Below, in pieces: positions 52,362-62,181 of a stretch of 64,000 bases of DNA (position 1 is the first letter of the stretch; every line of letters begins with the position of its first letter). Both the position numbers and the translations under genes were made by a program. This stretch comes from Patiriisocius sp047731265 (GTDB lineage: Bacteria > Bacteroidota > Bacteroidia > Flavobacteriales > Flavobacteriaceae): contig NZ_CP159835.1 in assembly GCF_047731265.1 (NCBI RefSeq), positions 2,542,001-2,606,000 of the forward strand. Reading direction: 5' to 3'. The notes under the pieces were generated by a model. It was given only the letters and a program-made list of their open reading frames with translations. It was not told where the DNA came from and did no database searches.

Positions 52362-53993
52362 CTAAAGATTTTCTAAATCATATCCCTTTTTCTCTAATTC
52401 CTGTCGTGCTGCTTGAACGACCTCTTTAGAGTTATTTGTGCCTTCGCCTGTTTTTACAATATTTTTTAATTGTTCATCATTTCGAGAAAGAACAAGTGCT
52501 TTTTCCTGTTGCGTTAATAACAATGCATTTTCACCATCCACAATAGCAGCATCTGTAGTTTTCTTTCCAAATAAACGTGCAATGCGTTGGAAAAATGTAT
52601 CCATATCAAATATACCTTGATCGGTAGTTGCACGGTAGGTAAGCCATACACTCAAGGGCAGCATTATAAGCGTGCTCATTAAGGAAGCTGTAAATGGGTG
52701 TAGTGTGCCGTCTTCTGCGCTATTCTTCGCGAAAATTCCTATAAAATGATACGTTAAAAACAAAAGTATAGCAACGACCATAGGCAATCCCATGCCTCCT
52801 TTACGAATTATAGCTCCAAGAGGTGCCCCAATAAAAAAGAGGATGACACAAGCAATAGGTAAAACGTATTTATCGTGCAATGACATCTCAAATTTATTGA
52901 GTCGTTTTGTTTTTATCTTGAATTCGGTTTTTTTAGCATCGATGCTTTGTACAGTTCCTTTTGCGTCGTTTAGTGCTCTTTTTACAATATCAAATTGTGA
53001 TTTAGGTTTAAATACATCTAGAAAATTTGTTATTGTATCGGGCAGGGGCTTGCCAATGACTTTGTTGTCTATAATTTTTGAAATACCACTGCGGTAATAG
53101 GTAATGTTATTAAATGATTGTATGTCTTTTGAATAACTCTGAGAGAGGGAGTCTATTTCAACAAATAGCTCATTCATTTTAAACATGTTCTGATTGCTCA
53201 AATCGTTTTCTTTGTCTATGTCTGTGTTGTTTAAAGCCGTAAGGTCTATGTTGATAGTGTATTCATTAAAATAAGTTTTTACAAAAGGCATTCGTCTTTG
53301 TTTCTTAATATCTTTTTCTTGAATTTCTTCATACCTATAGCCGTTGCAGAGAATAAGAGAAAGTGTGTTGCTTCCTTCCTCGCTGGCCAGCTCTCCACTT
53401 TCGGCAATGGTAACAATATAATTTCCTCCTGGTTTTACTGGGTTTTTTTCGTGGATGATAACGTCCCGTAAAAATTCTTCACGATCACCATATTTTTCGG
53501 TAACTTTAATATTGATACTTTCTCCACCTTCGCCAATTTCGCTAAACTGTCCTTCAGCAATTACCATAGACGGGCTTAATTGCGCAATATTACGACGCAA
53601 ATTTTGCCACTTATACTCTGAATAGGGGATTACATTATTGACGAATAAAAAAGCTACAGCAGATAAGCCTAAAATAAAAAACATCAAACTTCTCATCGCT
53701 CTTTGCAATGAAATACCGGTAGATTTCATTGCCGCAAATTCATAATTTTCAGAAAAGCTTCCAAAAACCATTAAGGAGGTTACTAAAATAGTAAGCGGAA
53801 GTACTAGCGGGATAAGTCGCGGAGAGACAAACCAAAGAAATTTCATTACAATCCAAAAATCCAAATCTTTTCCTGCTAATTCGCTAATGTACAACCAGAT
53901 TGTTTGCAGTACAAAAATGAACATCAAAATAATGAAGACGCTAAAAAACGTCTTCATATAAGTAATGAGTATATATTTATCTAGGATTTTCAA
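52362..53993 (-). CDS. LptF/LptG family permease
   Basis: An inner-membrane component of the lipopolysaccharide transport machine (YjgP/YjgQ family). Membrane helices lie at the N-terminus (MKTFFSVFIILMFIFVLQTI, LIPLVLPLTILVTSLMVFGS, and one near residue 105) and after residue 380 (VLPIACVILFFIGAPLGAII, VVAILLFLTYHFIGIFAKN). A long periplasmic beta-jellyroll domain lies between. The 543 residues exceed E. coli LptF/G (about 360), because of a larger periplasmic part and a charged C-terminal tail. It follows lolA and ftsK on the same strand, with 12 bp between this gene and lolA. Confidence 0.87.
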   Translation of the reverse strand: MKILDKYILITYMKTFFSVFIILMFIFVLQTIWLYISELAGKDLDFWIVMKFLWFVSPRLIPLVLPLTILVTSLMVFGSFSENYEFAAMKSTGISLQRAMRSLMFFILGLSAVAFLFVNNVIPYSEYKWQNLRRNIAQLSPSMVIAEGQFSEIGEGGESINIKVTEKYGDREEFLRDVIIHEKNPVKPGGNYIVTIAESGELASEEGSNTLSLILCNGYRYEEIQEKDIKKQRRMPFVKTYFNEYTINIDLTALNNTDIDKENDLSNQNMFKMNELFVEIDSLSQSYSKDIQSFNNITYYRSGISKIIDNKVIGKPLPDTITNFLDVFKPKSQFDIVKRALNDAKGTVQSIDAKKTEFKIKTKRLNKFEMSLHDKYVLPIACVILFFIGAPLGAIIRKGGMGLPMVVAILLFLTYHFIGIFAKNSAEDGTLHPFTASLMSTLIMLPLSVWLTYRATTDQGIFDMDTFFQRIARLFGKKTTDAAIVDGENALLLTQQEKALVLSRNDEQLKNIVKTGEGTNNSKEVVQAARQELEKKGYDLENL

Positions 53994-54005
53994 ACCTCGC
54001 TTTAA

Positions 54006-54656
54006 TTAGTCGAGTTTGTTGATGTAATAGCCATCTTCAGTGTATTTTGCTTCATCGAAGGTAAACATATTTTTAGACAACGTCTGGTTGGTTTTAAAAC
54101 GTTGCACAGTCAATGTATATTTTGTTCCTTTACTATCTGTCTGGATTAATTTGTAGATATGTTTTGTCTGCTTGTCTATCCCTAGTAGGATATTTTTAAT
54201 TTCAGCATTATTATCTATAGGCGATAATTTAACAAACTGAACCTTTCTACCATTAACATTCTGAACAATATCCATCGCAGCATTGTATCCTTTTTCATAA
54301 AAAGTCAACATTTTTGAGGGTGTTACATCTTTGTCATCTTGGGCATTAAAGGTTGAGATGGTAACCTCTTCATCTTCGGGAACAATAGTAAAGATTTTTT
54401 CACCATCAAAAATTCTAGTAATGCCTAACATATTCAAGAGGTATTTATCTCCTTTTAGGGTTACATCTCCTCGTGTATCCTGATTTACACCTTCTTTTGC
54501 GTTATTAAGATTGTATTTAAAATCTATAGAAATATTATCGTAGTTGCGAACTTTTGAAGAAACTTCGTTGAGCAATTTTCTTGCCTCTTGGGCAATACCT
54601 GTAGTGCATCCAAAAATAACCAATGCAATACCTAGTGTTTTCTGTATGTTTTTCAT
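54006..54656 (-). CDS. lolA: Outer-membrane lipoprotein carrier protein LolA
   Basis: A periplasmic chaperone that carries lipoproteins from the inner to the outer membrane. The start I prefer is the ATG at 54656 (MKNIQKTLGIALVIFGCTTG, a signal peptide ending IAQ), because the longer frame from 54680 overlaps ftsK and has no signal at its tip. The mature part is a single LolA/LolB half-barrel: RNYDNISIDFKYNLNNAKEG, TRGDVTLKGDKYLLNMLGI, and KNMFTFDEAKYTEDGYYINK at the end. It lies between ftsK (11 bp) and the LptF/G gene (12 bp), an arrangement common in Flavobacteriia. Confidence 0.88.
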   Translation of the reverse strand: MKNIQKTLGIALVIFGCTTGIAQEARKLLNEVSSKVRNYDNISIDFKYNLNNAKEGVNQDTRGDVTLKGDKYLLNMLGITRIFDGEKIFTIVPEDEEVTISTFNAQDDKDVTPSKMLTFYEKGYNAAMDIVQNVNGRKVQFVKLSPIDNNAEIKNILLGIDKQTKHIYKLIQTDSKGTKYTLTVQRFKTNQTLSKNMFTFDEAKYTEDGYYINKLD

Positions 54657-54666
54657 TTTAAAAATA

Positions 54667-57051
54667 CTAATTTTCATCATTTAGTAATTGATTGAGCGCC
54701 TCTAATGTAGGCACTAATACTTGCCTAGCTTTACTTCCTTCAAACTGCCCAACGACTCCAGCGGCTTCTAATTGATCAATAATTCTTCCTGCTCTATTGT
54801 ATCCTAGTTTTAATTTACGTTGCAGTAAAGAGGCAGATCCCTGTTGTGCAATCACTAAAACTTCAGCAGCATCTCTAAAGAGCGCGTCCCTTTCGTTCAC
54901 GTTATTATCAAGATTTGTGCCACCTTCTTCCCCCACATACTCTGGTAAGATATGTGCGTCTGGGTATGCTTTTTGGCTCCCAATAAAGTCTGTAATATCT
55001 GCTACTTCTGGAGTGTCGACAAAGGCACATTGTATTCTTACAAGATCATTTCCTTGGGTATAAAGCATATCTCCACGACCAATTAATTGATCTGCTCCAC
55101 CACTGTCCAAAATGGTTCGAGAATCTATTTTACTGGTTACTCTAAAAGCTATTCTTGCAGGGAAGTTGGCTTTGATAATACCTGTGATAACATTAACACT
55201 AGGGCGTTGTGTTGCGACAATTAAATGAATCCCAATGGCACGTGCCAATTGGGCAAGCCTTGCAATAGGAGTTTCTACTTCTTTGCCAGCAGTCATGATC
55301 AAATCTGCAAATTCATCAATTACTAATACGATATAGGGTAAAAACTTATGTCCTTCTTCTGGATTTAATTTTCTTGCTTTAAACTTTGTGTTGTATTCTT
55401 TAATGTTACGGACGTAGGCGTCTTTGAGTAAGTCATAGCGCTGATCCATTTCAATACATAAAGAATTCAACGTATTAATTACTTTATTGGTGTCTGTAAT
55501 AATAGCATCTTCGTCGCCCGGTAATTTTGCGAGGAAATGGCGTTCAATTTTATTGAATAATGTAAGTTCTACTTTTTTAGGATCTACAAGCACAAACTTT
55601 ACTTCGGCTGGATGTTTTTTATACAATAGGGAAGTAAGTATGGCATTAAGACCCACAGATTTTCCTTGGCCTGTTGCACCGGCCATTAACAAGTGTGGCA
55701 TTTTTGCAAGATCTACCACAAAGGTTTCATTACTAATCGTTTTACCAAGGGCTAAGGGCAGTTCCATTTCTGCTTGCTGAAACTTGGGCGATGCAATCGT
55801 GCTTCGCATAGAAACTGTTTTTGGGTTTTTATTAGGCACTTCAATACCAATGGTTCCACGTCCAGGGATAGGGGCAATGATACGAATACCCAATGCCGAA
55901 AGTGATAGCGCAATGTCGTCTTCCAAGTTTTTAATTTTTGAAATACGTACTCCAGCTTCCGGTATAATTTCGTAAAGTGTAACCGTAGGGCCAACCGTTG
56001 CTTTAATACTATCAATTCCTATTTTATAATTGCTGAGCGTTTCTACAATACGGTTTTTATTTTCTTCTAGCTCCTCTTGATTTATAGTAATTCCTTGGCC
56101 AGCAGTATAGTCTTTAAGCAGGTCTATGGTCGGGAAACGGTAGTTGCTTAATTCTAGTGTTGGATCAAATTCTCCAAATTCCTTAACGAGTTTGTTACTC
56201 AAATTTTCTGTTACCTCCTCTTCTTCAGAAATGGTTTCCACTTCCATTGCGATATCGTCATCAGAAGATTTTAGAATTATTTTCTTCTCTTTTGGCGTTT
56301 CGGTTTTAAACGTTTCATTATCAGAAAGGGGTGTGCTTTTCTTGTCAGAAACAGAAGGTTTTAACACTGTTTCTATTGTATTTATAACTTCGATATTGTT
56401 TTCTGCGGAAGGTGTTTCTGAAGAAACTTTAGCTGTGGCAAAATCCTCGTTAATCTCTTTTTTTGTTCTTTGGAGACTTGCTAAAACTTTTTCAGGGGTC
56501 ATTTTTAATCGCAGTACAGCATATACAATAGCTAAAAACGTCATCACTAAAACAGCCCCAATGAATCCCAAGTAATCTTGAAGAAAATCATTCATTTCAA
56601 ATCCAATGACCCCACTAAATATCGAGTTTTTCCCGGCAAAGAAACCGAAGAAGATAGACAGCCATATCATTACTAAAATTCCCCAAAACCAAAACTTTTT
56701 AAGTTGTGATTTTACATAATCAAAAAACAAATAAACACCTGTTAGACCCACTAAAATCGCAAAAATAAAAGAGGAAATACCAAAACCATCGTAGATAAAA
56801 AAGTGACCAATGTTACTTCCAAATTTACTAAGCCAATTTTGTGTTTCTTCGTCGCGACTGGTTAAATCTCCTAAAGTGCTTTGATCAGCTTGCCAATTAA
56901 AAAAATAGGAAATAAATGAAAAAAGCAGTGCTATACCCAATAGCAGTAAGAAACTTCCCAGTAATATTTGTTGTTGTTTGGAAAGGGAAAATGATAAAGA
57001 CTTTTTTGTCTTTTGATTTTTTGAAGCAGATGCTTTCTTTTTTGCAGTCAT
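54667..57051 (-). CDS. ftsK: DNA translocase FtsK
   Basis: The septum-bound motor that clears chromosome ends during division. Four membrane helices lie in the first 180 residues (QILLGSFLLLLGIALLFSF and following), then a charged linker (about 190-300), the motor with Walker A AGATGQGKSVGLNA (near residue 455), Walker B YIVLVIDEFADLIM and ATQRPSVNVITG, and a C-terminal gamma domain that reads KOPS-like sites (VLVIAQQGSASLLQRKLKLG and GRIIDQLEAAGVVG). At 794 residues it is normal for Bacteroidota. It heads an operon with lolA and lptF/G. Confidence 0.93.
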   Translation of the reverse strand: MTAKKKASASKNQKTKKSLSFSLSKQQQILLGSFLLLLGIALLFSFISYFFNWQADQSTLGDLTSRDEETQNWLSKFGSNIGHFFIYDGFGISSFIFAILVGLTGVYLFFDYVKSQLKKFWFWGILVMIWLSIFFGFFAGKNSIFSGVIGFEMNDFLQDYLGFIGAVLVMTFLAIVYAVLRLKMTPEKVLASLQRTKKEINEDFATAKVSSETPSAENNIEVINTIETVLKPSVSDKKSTPLSDNETFKTETPKEKKIILKSSDDDIAMEVETISEEEEVTENLSNKLVKEFGEFDPTLELSNYRFPTIDLLKDYTAGQGITINQEELEENKNRIVETLSNYKIGIDSIKATVGPTVTLYEIIPEAGVRISKIKNLEDDIALSLSALGIRIIAPIPGRGTIGIEVPNKNPKTVSMRSTIASPKFQQAEMELPLALGKTISNETFVVDLAKMPHLLMAGATGQGKSVGLNAILTSLLYKKHPAEVKFVLVDPKKVELTLFNKIERHFLAKLPGDEDAIITDTNKVINTLNSLCIEMDQRYDLLKDAYVRNIKEYNTKFKARKLNPEEGHKFLPYIVLVIDEFADLIMTAGKEVETPIARLAQLARAIGIHLIVATQRPSVNVITGIIKANFPARIAFRVTSKIDSRTILDSGGADQLIGRGDMLYTQGNDLVRIQCAFVDTPEVADITDFIGSQKAYPDAHILPEYVGEEGGTNLDNNVNERDALFRDAAEVLVIAQQGSASLLQRKLKLGYNRAGRIIDQLEAAGVVGQFEGSKARQVLVPTLEALNQLLNDEN

Positions 57052-57187
57052 TAAGGCTATAGGTGTCTAAAAACAAAAGTACAAATTGTTAGCATTTTTG
57101 ACCCGAATAAAAAAAAATTAAATTTTTTTGATGACATTTTTGAGTCTTCCGATGTATTGGAAAAAAATCGCGGATTAAAATTATTTT

Positions 57188-57616
57188 ATGATGAACACGT
57201 TAAAAAAATCATCAATCGCTTTGGTATTAATATGTGGAATGGGCTCTTGTAGTAGTGACGACGAGAACGCAACACTAGCAGCCAATGAAGAGTTGGTTAT
57301 TGGCCTATGGCAGGTAAAACCTTCAATATAAGATGGAAATCCTATGGTATTAACGTCGTGAGACCTTTTATCTACGATACGACTTACTGACGCAGGAATG
57401 TTTACACAAACAATTTACACAGGTGCAAATTGCGAAGTCATTACCTTAAAAACTGCAATATGCAGGATGATCAGCAATAATATTACAGTAAGTTCAGGGA
57501 GCTCATCAACCATAGACCAAATAGTAATATTAAATAAACCTAACCTGAGTGTTGAATTTAATTTTTCTGGGGTATTAAAATCGATAATTATATCAAGCAA
57601 TAAGGGTGTTATTTGA
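57188..57616 (+). pseudogene. Pseudogene of lipocalin-like lipoprotein
   Basis: From the ATG at 57188, MMNTLKKSSIALVLICGMGS then CSSDDEN gives a lipoprotein signal (lipobox MGSC), followed by LVIGLWQVKPS and a stop at 57328. Later pieces in other frames (IRLTDAGMFTQTIYT and so on) fit the rest of a lipocalin-like/DUF-type domain that starts I-G-x-W. Two or more stops and shifts make it non-functional. Confidence 0.55.
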
Positions 57617-57633
57617 AGAATGCCAATTTAAAA

Positions 57634-57670
57634 AAAAAGCCAAACTACCGCAGCGTAGTTTGGCTTTTTT
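57634..57670. terminator. Strong bidirectional terminator
   Basis: A 16-bp stem (AAAAAAGCCAAACTAC / GTAGTTTGGCTTTTTT) with a 5-base loop. It ends the minus-strand dgkA gene, four bases past its stop, and anything arriving from the left. Confidence 0.88.
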
Positions 57671-57674
57671 GTAT

Positions 57675-58034
57675 TTAAAATTTAGGAATATAAATAATGC
57701 AAGCTATAATAACAGCAGCAATTGCCGCAAAGAAAACAGCGCCTGCCGCAATATCTTTTATATAGCCTATTTTAGTATTAAAATCTGGATGTACAAAGTT
57801 GGCTATTTCTTCAGCAGCGGTATTTAGTCCTTCCGTAGCCATTACTAAGCCAATTGCAAAAATCTGTAACATCCATTCCGTAGCCGAAATATCAAAAATA
57901 AATCCTGCTACTGTTATTCCGATAGCAATGAAGGTTTGTACTTGTATGCTAGGCTCATTTTTTATGAGTTTCCAAGCACCAACAATTGCATATTTGCCTC
58001 CTTTAAGTCGTTTTCCTAAAAATGTACTCCACAT
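57675..58034 (-). CDS. dgkA: Diacylglycerol kinase family membrane protein
   Basis: A small integral-membrane kinase with three helices. The family motif is intact: GLVMATEGLNTAAEEIANFV (E-x-x-N-T-A-x-E), followed by KIGYIKDIAAGAVFFAAIAA (K-D-x-A-A-G-A-V). Length (119 residues) is the family norm. In Gram-positives the same fold is an undecaprenol kinase, so the substrate here may be either lipid. Starts at MWSTFLGKRLKGGKYAIVGA. It ends just before the strong terminator. Confidence 0.9.
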   Translation of the reverse strand: MWSTFLGKRLKGGKYAIVGAWKLIKNEPSIQVQTFIAIGITVAGFIFDISATEWMLQIFAIGLVMATEGLNTAAEEIANFVHPDFNTKIGYIKDIAAGAVFFAAIAAVIIACIIYIPKF

Positions 58035-58139
58035 TATTACTTTGTTTGTGCAAAATGCCCTGGTTCCTGACTTTTAATCAAAACTTTAGGATGCTTATTT
58101 TTTGTGATTTTAAAATATTAGGGGCTTGCCCCGAGTATT

Positions 58140-58640
58140 TTATTTTAGTGCATTTAGCGCAGCTTTATAGTTGGGTTCTTGACCAATTTCTGGAACTTGT
58201 TCTGTATAGATTACTTTATTGTTTTCATCAAGTACCATTACTACTCTAGAGTGCAATCCATCAAAAGCCCCCTCCTTAATGTCAAGCCCGTTTTTTTGAC
58301 CGAAATAACCTGTTTTAAAGTCGCTCAACATTTCTACATTGTTCAGGCCTTCTGCTCCACAAAAACGTGATTGCGCAAAAGGTAAATCCCTTGAGATGCA
58401 AAGTACTTTTGTGTTTTCTAGTGAAGAAGCTTCTTCATTAAATTTTCTTGATGATGCTGCACAAACTCCTGTGTCAACACTTGGGAAAATGTTTAGTATT
58501 TTTCTGAATCCTTTGTAATCTTTCAGTGTTTTTGTTGAAAGATCGTTTGCTGCAAGTTCAAAATTGGATAAGATAGTTTCAAGATTTGGAAGACTTCCAG
58601 ATGTTTCAATTGGAGTTCCTCCCAGTGTTATTTTTGCCAT
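58140..58640 (-). CDS. tpx: Thiol peroxidase Tpx
   Basis: An atypical 2-Cys peroxiredoxin that reduces hydroperoxides with thioredoxin. Both cysteines are where Tpx has them: peroxidatic Cys60 in FPSVDTGVCAASSRKFNEEA and resolving Cys94 in DLPFAQSRFCGAEG. The N-terminus (MAKITLGGTPIETSGSLP) and the length of 166 residues are typical. It is a single gene with a 105-bp gap to dgkA. Confidence 0.94.
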   Translation of the reverse strand: MAKITLGGTPIETSGSLPNLETILSNFELAANDLSTKTLKDYKGFRKILNIFPSVDTGVCAASSRKFNEEASSLENTKVLCISRDLPFAQSRFCGAEGLNNVEMLSDFKTGYFGQKNGLDIKEGAFDGLHSRVVMVLDENNKVIYTEQVPEIGQEPNYKAALNALK

Positions 58641-58732
58641 AATTCAATGTCTTTTGTTATAAATTCAAAATTAAGTATTCGTTCCTATTTGATGTGGTAA
58701 AGATTTCATAAATGTATTTCTGAAATTCAAAT

Positions 58733-60235
58733 TTATTCAGCCATACTTGATTCAGCAAATTCTCCCTTTTTTCTGAGCATCTTGATTTTAATATTAAGTG
58801 CAGCAAAAAGTAAGGTTGTAAAAGGACTTAACCAATTAAAAATAGCAAAAGGTAAGTAATCAATTACAGGCACCCCTAGCACACCACTTTGATAAGCGCC
58901 ACAGGTGTTCCAGGGAATTAGTGCAGAAGTTACAGTGCCAGCATCTTCTAATGTTCTTGATAAATTTTCAGGGGCTAATCCTTTATCAGCAAAAGCTTTG
59001 CTGTACATTTTTCCTGGGACAACGATCGCCAAGTATTGGTCGCTAGCAGTTAAATTTAGGGCCAAGCAACTAGCCACCGTACTTGCAAACAAGCCAAAAG
59101 TAGTATGAAATAAACTTAATAATGCTCTACTAATACGCGCTAATGCCCCAATGGCGTCCATAATACCACCAAAAACCATCGCACAAATAATAAGCCAGAT
59201 AGTTCCTAGCATTCCTGACATTCCTTTAGCCGAAAATAGTTCACTAAGTAGCGCATTGTCGGTTGGTATATTTGTTTGCACTGTCATAGCGTTTAAAATA
59301 CCTTTATAACCATTTATAAAATTTAAAGTTTCTCCACCACTAACGAGTAGTACTAAATCTGGTTGAAAAATAATTGCCGCTACAGCTGCTAACAAAGTGC
59401 CTGCTAACAAGGCTATAAGTGGTGGTGTTTTTTTGATAATGAGTGCAATGACAATAATTGGTACTGTAAATAGCCAAGGGGTAATGGTAAACGTTTGATC
59501 GATGGAATTTAATATTATGTTTGTATCAGCCGCGCCTTTAGGGTCTAGTGTAAAACCAATAATAATAAACGTGATTAATGTTACTGTAATAGTAGGGATT
59601 GTTGTAATAGTCATATACTTTATGTGCGTAAACAAATCAGTCCCAGCCATAGCAGGAGCAAGGTTGGTTGTGTCGCTCATAGGCGAAAGTTTGTCGCCAA
59701 AATAAGCGCCAGACAGTACTGCACCAGCAGTCATTCCTAAAGAAACATCTAACACCCCAGCAATACCTATAAGTGCAATACCCACGGTTGCTGATGTCGT
59801 CCAGCTACTACCAGTAGCAATGGATATAACTGCACAAATAACCACACAAGCAGCTAGAAAAATAGTAGGATTTAAAATTTGAAGTCCGTAGTAAATCATT
59901 GTAGGTATAATACCGCTCAATAGCCACGTTCCTGCGAGGGCACCTACCATTAATAAAATGAGCAATGCTCCTGTGGTACTCTTTACATTTTGAGCTACTT
60001 CCTCCAACATTGTCTTATAGGCTACTTTATTAAAAGCGCCTACAATAGCTGCAACGGCTGCACCAATCAATAAAATAAACTGGTTAGAGCCTGATAAGGC
60101 ATCATCACCAAAAGCGTATACATTAAACGCTAATAAGCCAACTAAAATAAGAACGGGAATAAGAGCTTCCCATATACTTAATTCTATGTTTTCAACAATA
60201 TTCTCATTATTAGGGTCTTGTGCTTGGTTATTCAT
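58733..60235 (-). CDS. nhaC: Na+/H+ antiporter NhaC family protein
   Basis: An inner-membrane secondary transporter of 500 residues with about 11 helices. Features are the repeated GTxWLLSGIIPTMIYYG, GSSWTTSATVGIALIGIA, the SGAYFGDKLSPMSDTTNLAP loop with its conserved Asp, and the second-half ALIPWNTCGAYQSGVLGVP. Matches the NhaC/TIGR00931 pattern well. It exchanges sodium for protons, or carries a related exchange (malate/lactate in some members). The start at 60235 gives a short acidic cytoplasmic head. Monocistronic. Confidence 0.9.
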   Translation of the reverse strand: MNNQAQDPNNENIVENIELSIWEALIPVLILVGLLAFNVYAFGDDALSGSNQFILLIGAAVAAIVGAFNKVAYKTMLEEVAQNVKSTTGALLILLMVGALAGTWLLSGIIPTMIYYGLQILNPTIFLAACVVICAVISIATGSSWTTSATVGIALIGIAGVLDVSLGMTAGAVLSGAYFGDKLSPMSDTTNLAPAMAGTDLFTHIKYMTITTIPTITVTLITFIIIGFTLDPKGAADTNIILNSIDQTFTITPWLFTVPIIVIALIIKKTPPLIALLAGTLLAAVAAIIFQPDLVLLVSGGETLNFINGYKGILNAMTVQTNIPTDNALLSELFSAKGMSGMLGTIWLIICAMVFGGIMDAIGALARISRALLSLFHTTFGLFASTVASCLALNLTASDQYLAIVVPGKMYSKAFADKGLAPENLSRTLEDAGTVTSALIPWNTCGAYQSGVLGVPVIDYLPFAIFNWLSPFTTLLFAALNIKIKMLRKKGEFAESSMAE

Positions 60236-60347
60236 TTTTTGTTGATTTTATGAAATGTAATGTTACGATTTTGTTGAGGTTTCTGCAAATGGAAAAAGGC
60301 CGCAATACTAATAAAGCGACCTCGTTTACTTAAAATTCGTAATTAAT

Positions 60348-61556
60348 TTACAAAATACCAACCTGCTTCATACAGTCTTTCATCATTCCATACGTTCTTT
60401 CAATATCTGCATCCAATCCTATTGAAAAACGAATCAATCCGTCTGTCAAACCCATTTCTGCTTGCTCGTCTTCTGGAATTTCAGAAGAAGTTGAAGTTCC
60501 TGGAGCGCTAAATAGGGTCTTATAAAAACCTAAACTTACTGCAAGATAGCCTAAGTTGCGTTCCTGCATTAATTCCATTAGTTCATTGGCCTTATCTAAA
60601 GAACCTACATCTAAAGTAAGCATTCCGCCAAAACCATATTGTGTATTCATTTGCTTTTTCATCAATTCGTGACCAGAATGACTTTCTAATCCAGGATAAA
60701 CAGTTCTAAGTCCATCGGCCTCAAATTTTTGGGCAAGAAATAGTGCATTGAGACTGTGTTGTTGTATTCTAATATGGAGCGTTCGTAAGTTTTTTAGAAT
60801 ACTTGCAGCTCTCAAACTATCCATAGAGGCTCCTAATAACATGCAAGCGCCATCATTGACATTTCTTAAATTATCTATAAGTTCTTGGGTTCCGCATACC
60901 ACACCGCCCATGGTGTCACTCGCTCCGTTTATAAATTTAGTTAAACTGTGCATCACCACATCGGCGCCCAATTTAATTGGAGAAATGGTTAGAGGAGAAA
61001 ATGTATTGTCTACCAATAATTGCAAACCGTGTTTTTTAGCAATTTTCGCCAATCCCTCAATATCTGCAATTTCTAAGAGGGGATTGCTTACGCATTCACA
61101 AAAAATAATTTTTGTTTCCGGTTTTATGGCAGCTTCAACAGCGTCTAATTTTGTGATGTCCACAAAAGTAGTTTCAATTTGTAAACGTGGCGTAAAATTT
61201 TTAAGAAAGGCATACGTTCCGCCGTAAATAGTTCTACTAGAAACCACGTGGTCACCAGATTCACAAAATTGCAGGATCGTTGGTGTGATAGCTCCCATAC
61301 CACTTGCCGCAACATTAGCGGTTTCGGTTCCTTCCATTGCTGCCAATGCTTCCCCTAAATATAAGTTAGAAGGAGTGGAATGACGAGAATATAAATAACA
61401 GCCATCTGCATTGCCCTCAAACGTGTCAAACATTGTTTTTGCCGAAAGAAACGTATAAGTAGAAGAGTCTGAAATAGATGGGTTTACTCCTCCAAATTCA
61501 CCAAAATACTGTAAATCTTGAATGTTATTTGCTGGTTTAAATTTTGGATCTTTCAT
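60348..61556 (-). CDS. Cys/Met metabolism PLP-dependent enzyme
   Basis: A 402-residue trans-sulfuration-family enzyme. The PLP-binding lysine is Lys207 in VMHSLTKFINGASDTMGG; other marks are YLYSRHSTPSNLYLGEALAA, SGMGAITPTILQF, the LLVDNTFSPL motif and LGFYKTLFSAPGTSTSSEIP. It could be methionine gamma-lyase, cystathionine gamma-synthase or O-acetylhomoserine sulfhydrylase; the sequence alone does not decide. A divergent Lrp/AsnC gene 162 bp away suggests regulation by an amino acid, which fits a catabolic lyase. Confidence 0.88.
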   Translation of the reverse strand: MKDPKFKPANNIQDLQYFGEFGGVNPSISDSSTYTFLSAKTMFDTFEGNADGCYLYSRHSTPSNLYLGEALAAMEGTETANVAASGMGAITPTILQFCESGDHVVSSRTIYGGTYAFLKNFTPRLQIETTFVDITKLDAVEAAIKPETKIIFCECVSNPLLEIADIEGLAKIAKKHGLQLLVDNTFSPLTISPIKLGADVVMHSLTKFINGASDTMGGVVCGTQELIDNLRNVNDGACMLLGASMDSLRAASILKNLRTLHIRIQQHSLNALFLAQKFEADGLRTVYPGLESHSGHELMKKQMNTQYGFGGMLTLDVGSLDKANELMELMQERNLGYLAVSLGFYKTLFSAPGTSTSSEIPEDEQAEMGLTDGLIRFSIGLDADIERTYGMMKDCMKQVGIL

Positions 61557-61718
61557 AAGTGAATTTTATTATTTTTTATTTAGCCAAAAATACAATAATG
61601 TAATTTTTTTATCAATATAAAGTTTGGTATTCAGTCTAATAATCTATTAATTCATTAAAATACCATTTAATAATCCTATCTATTTCAAAAAATAGTACCT
61701 TTCAGAAAAATTTTCAGA

Positions 61719-62180
61719 ATGAAACTAGATGCGATCGATAAAAAATTACTTCATTTTCTTCAGCAGGATGCAAAACAGACTAATAAAGAGCTTAGTTCAA
61801 AGTTAAATCTTTCGGTTACTGCCGTATATGAAAGGATTAAGAAGTTAGAGCGCAATGGTATAGTTAAATCTTATGTTGCTTTGCTGGATAAGAAGCAATT
61901 AGATTTTGGATTTCTTGTTTTTTGTCACGTCAAACTAAATCAACATACCGAGGCAAACATCATCGAGTTTGAAACAGAAGTTTCTGTACTTAATGAGGTG
62001 TTAGAATGCTTTCATGTTAGTGGTGATTATGATTATTTATTAAAAGTTGTTGTTAAGGATATGGATGATTTTAGAATATTTATGATTAATAAACTCACTT
62101 CATTAAAACATATAGGAAGCACGCAAAGTTCATTTTCTATTAATGAAGTAAAGAATACAACTTCCATTACAATTGAGTAG
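61719..62180 (+). CDS. Lrp/AsnC family transcriptional regulator
   Basis: 153 residues: an N-terminal HTH (LDAIDKKLLHFLQQDAKQTN, SSKLNLSVTAVYERIKKLER) and a RAM ligand-binding domain (CHVKLNQHTEANIIEFETEV, CFHVSGDYDYLLKVVVKDMD). Its promoter region is shared with the divergent PLP enzyme gene, so it probably controls that gene in response to an amino acid. It ends one base before the next ATG, so the protease is co-translated. Confidence 0.9.
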   Translation: MKLDAIDKKLLHFLQQDAKQTNKELSSKLNLSVTAVYERIKKLERNGIVKSYVALLDKKQLDFGFLVFCHVKLNQHTEANIIEFETEVSVLNEVLECFHVSGDYDYLLKVVVKDMDDFRIFMINKLTSLKHIGSTQSSFSINEVKNTTSITIE

Positions 62181-62181
62181 T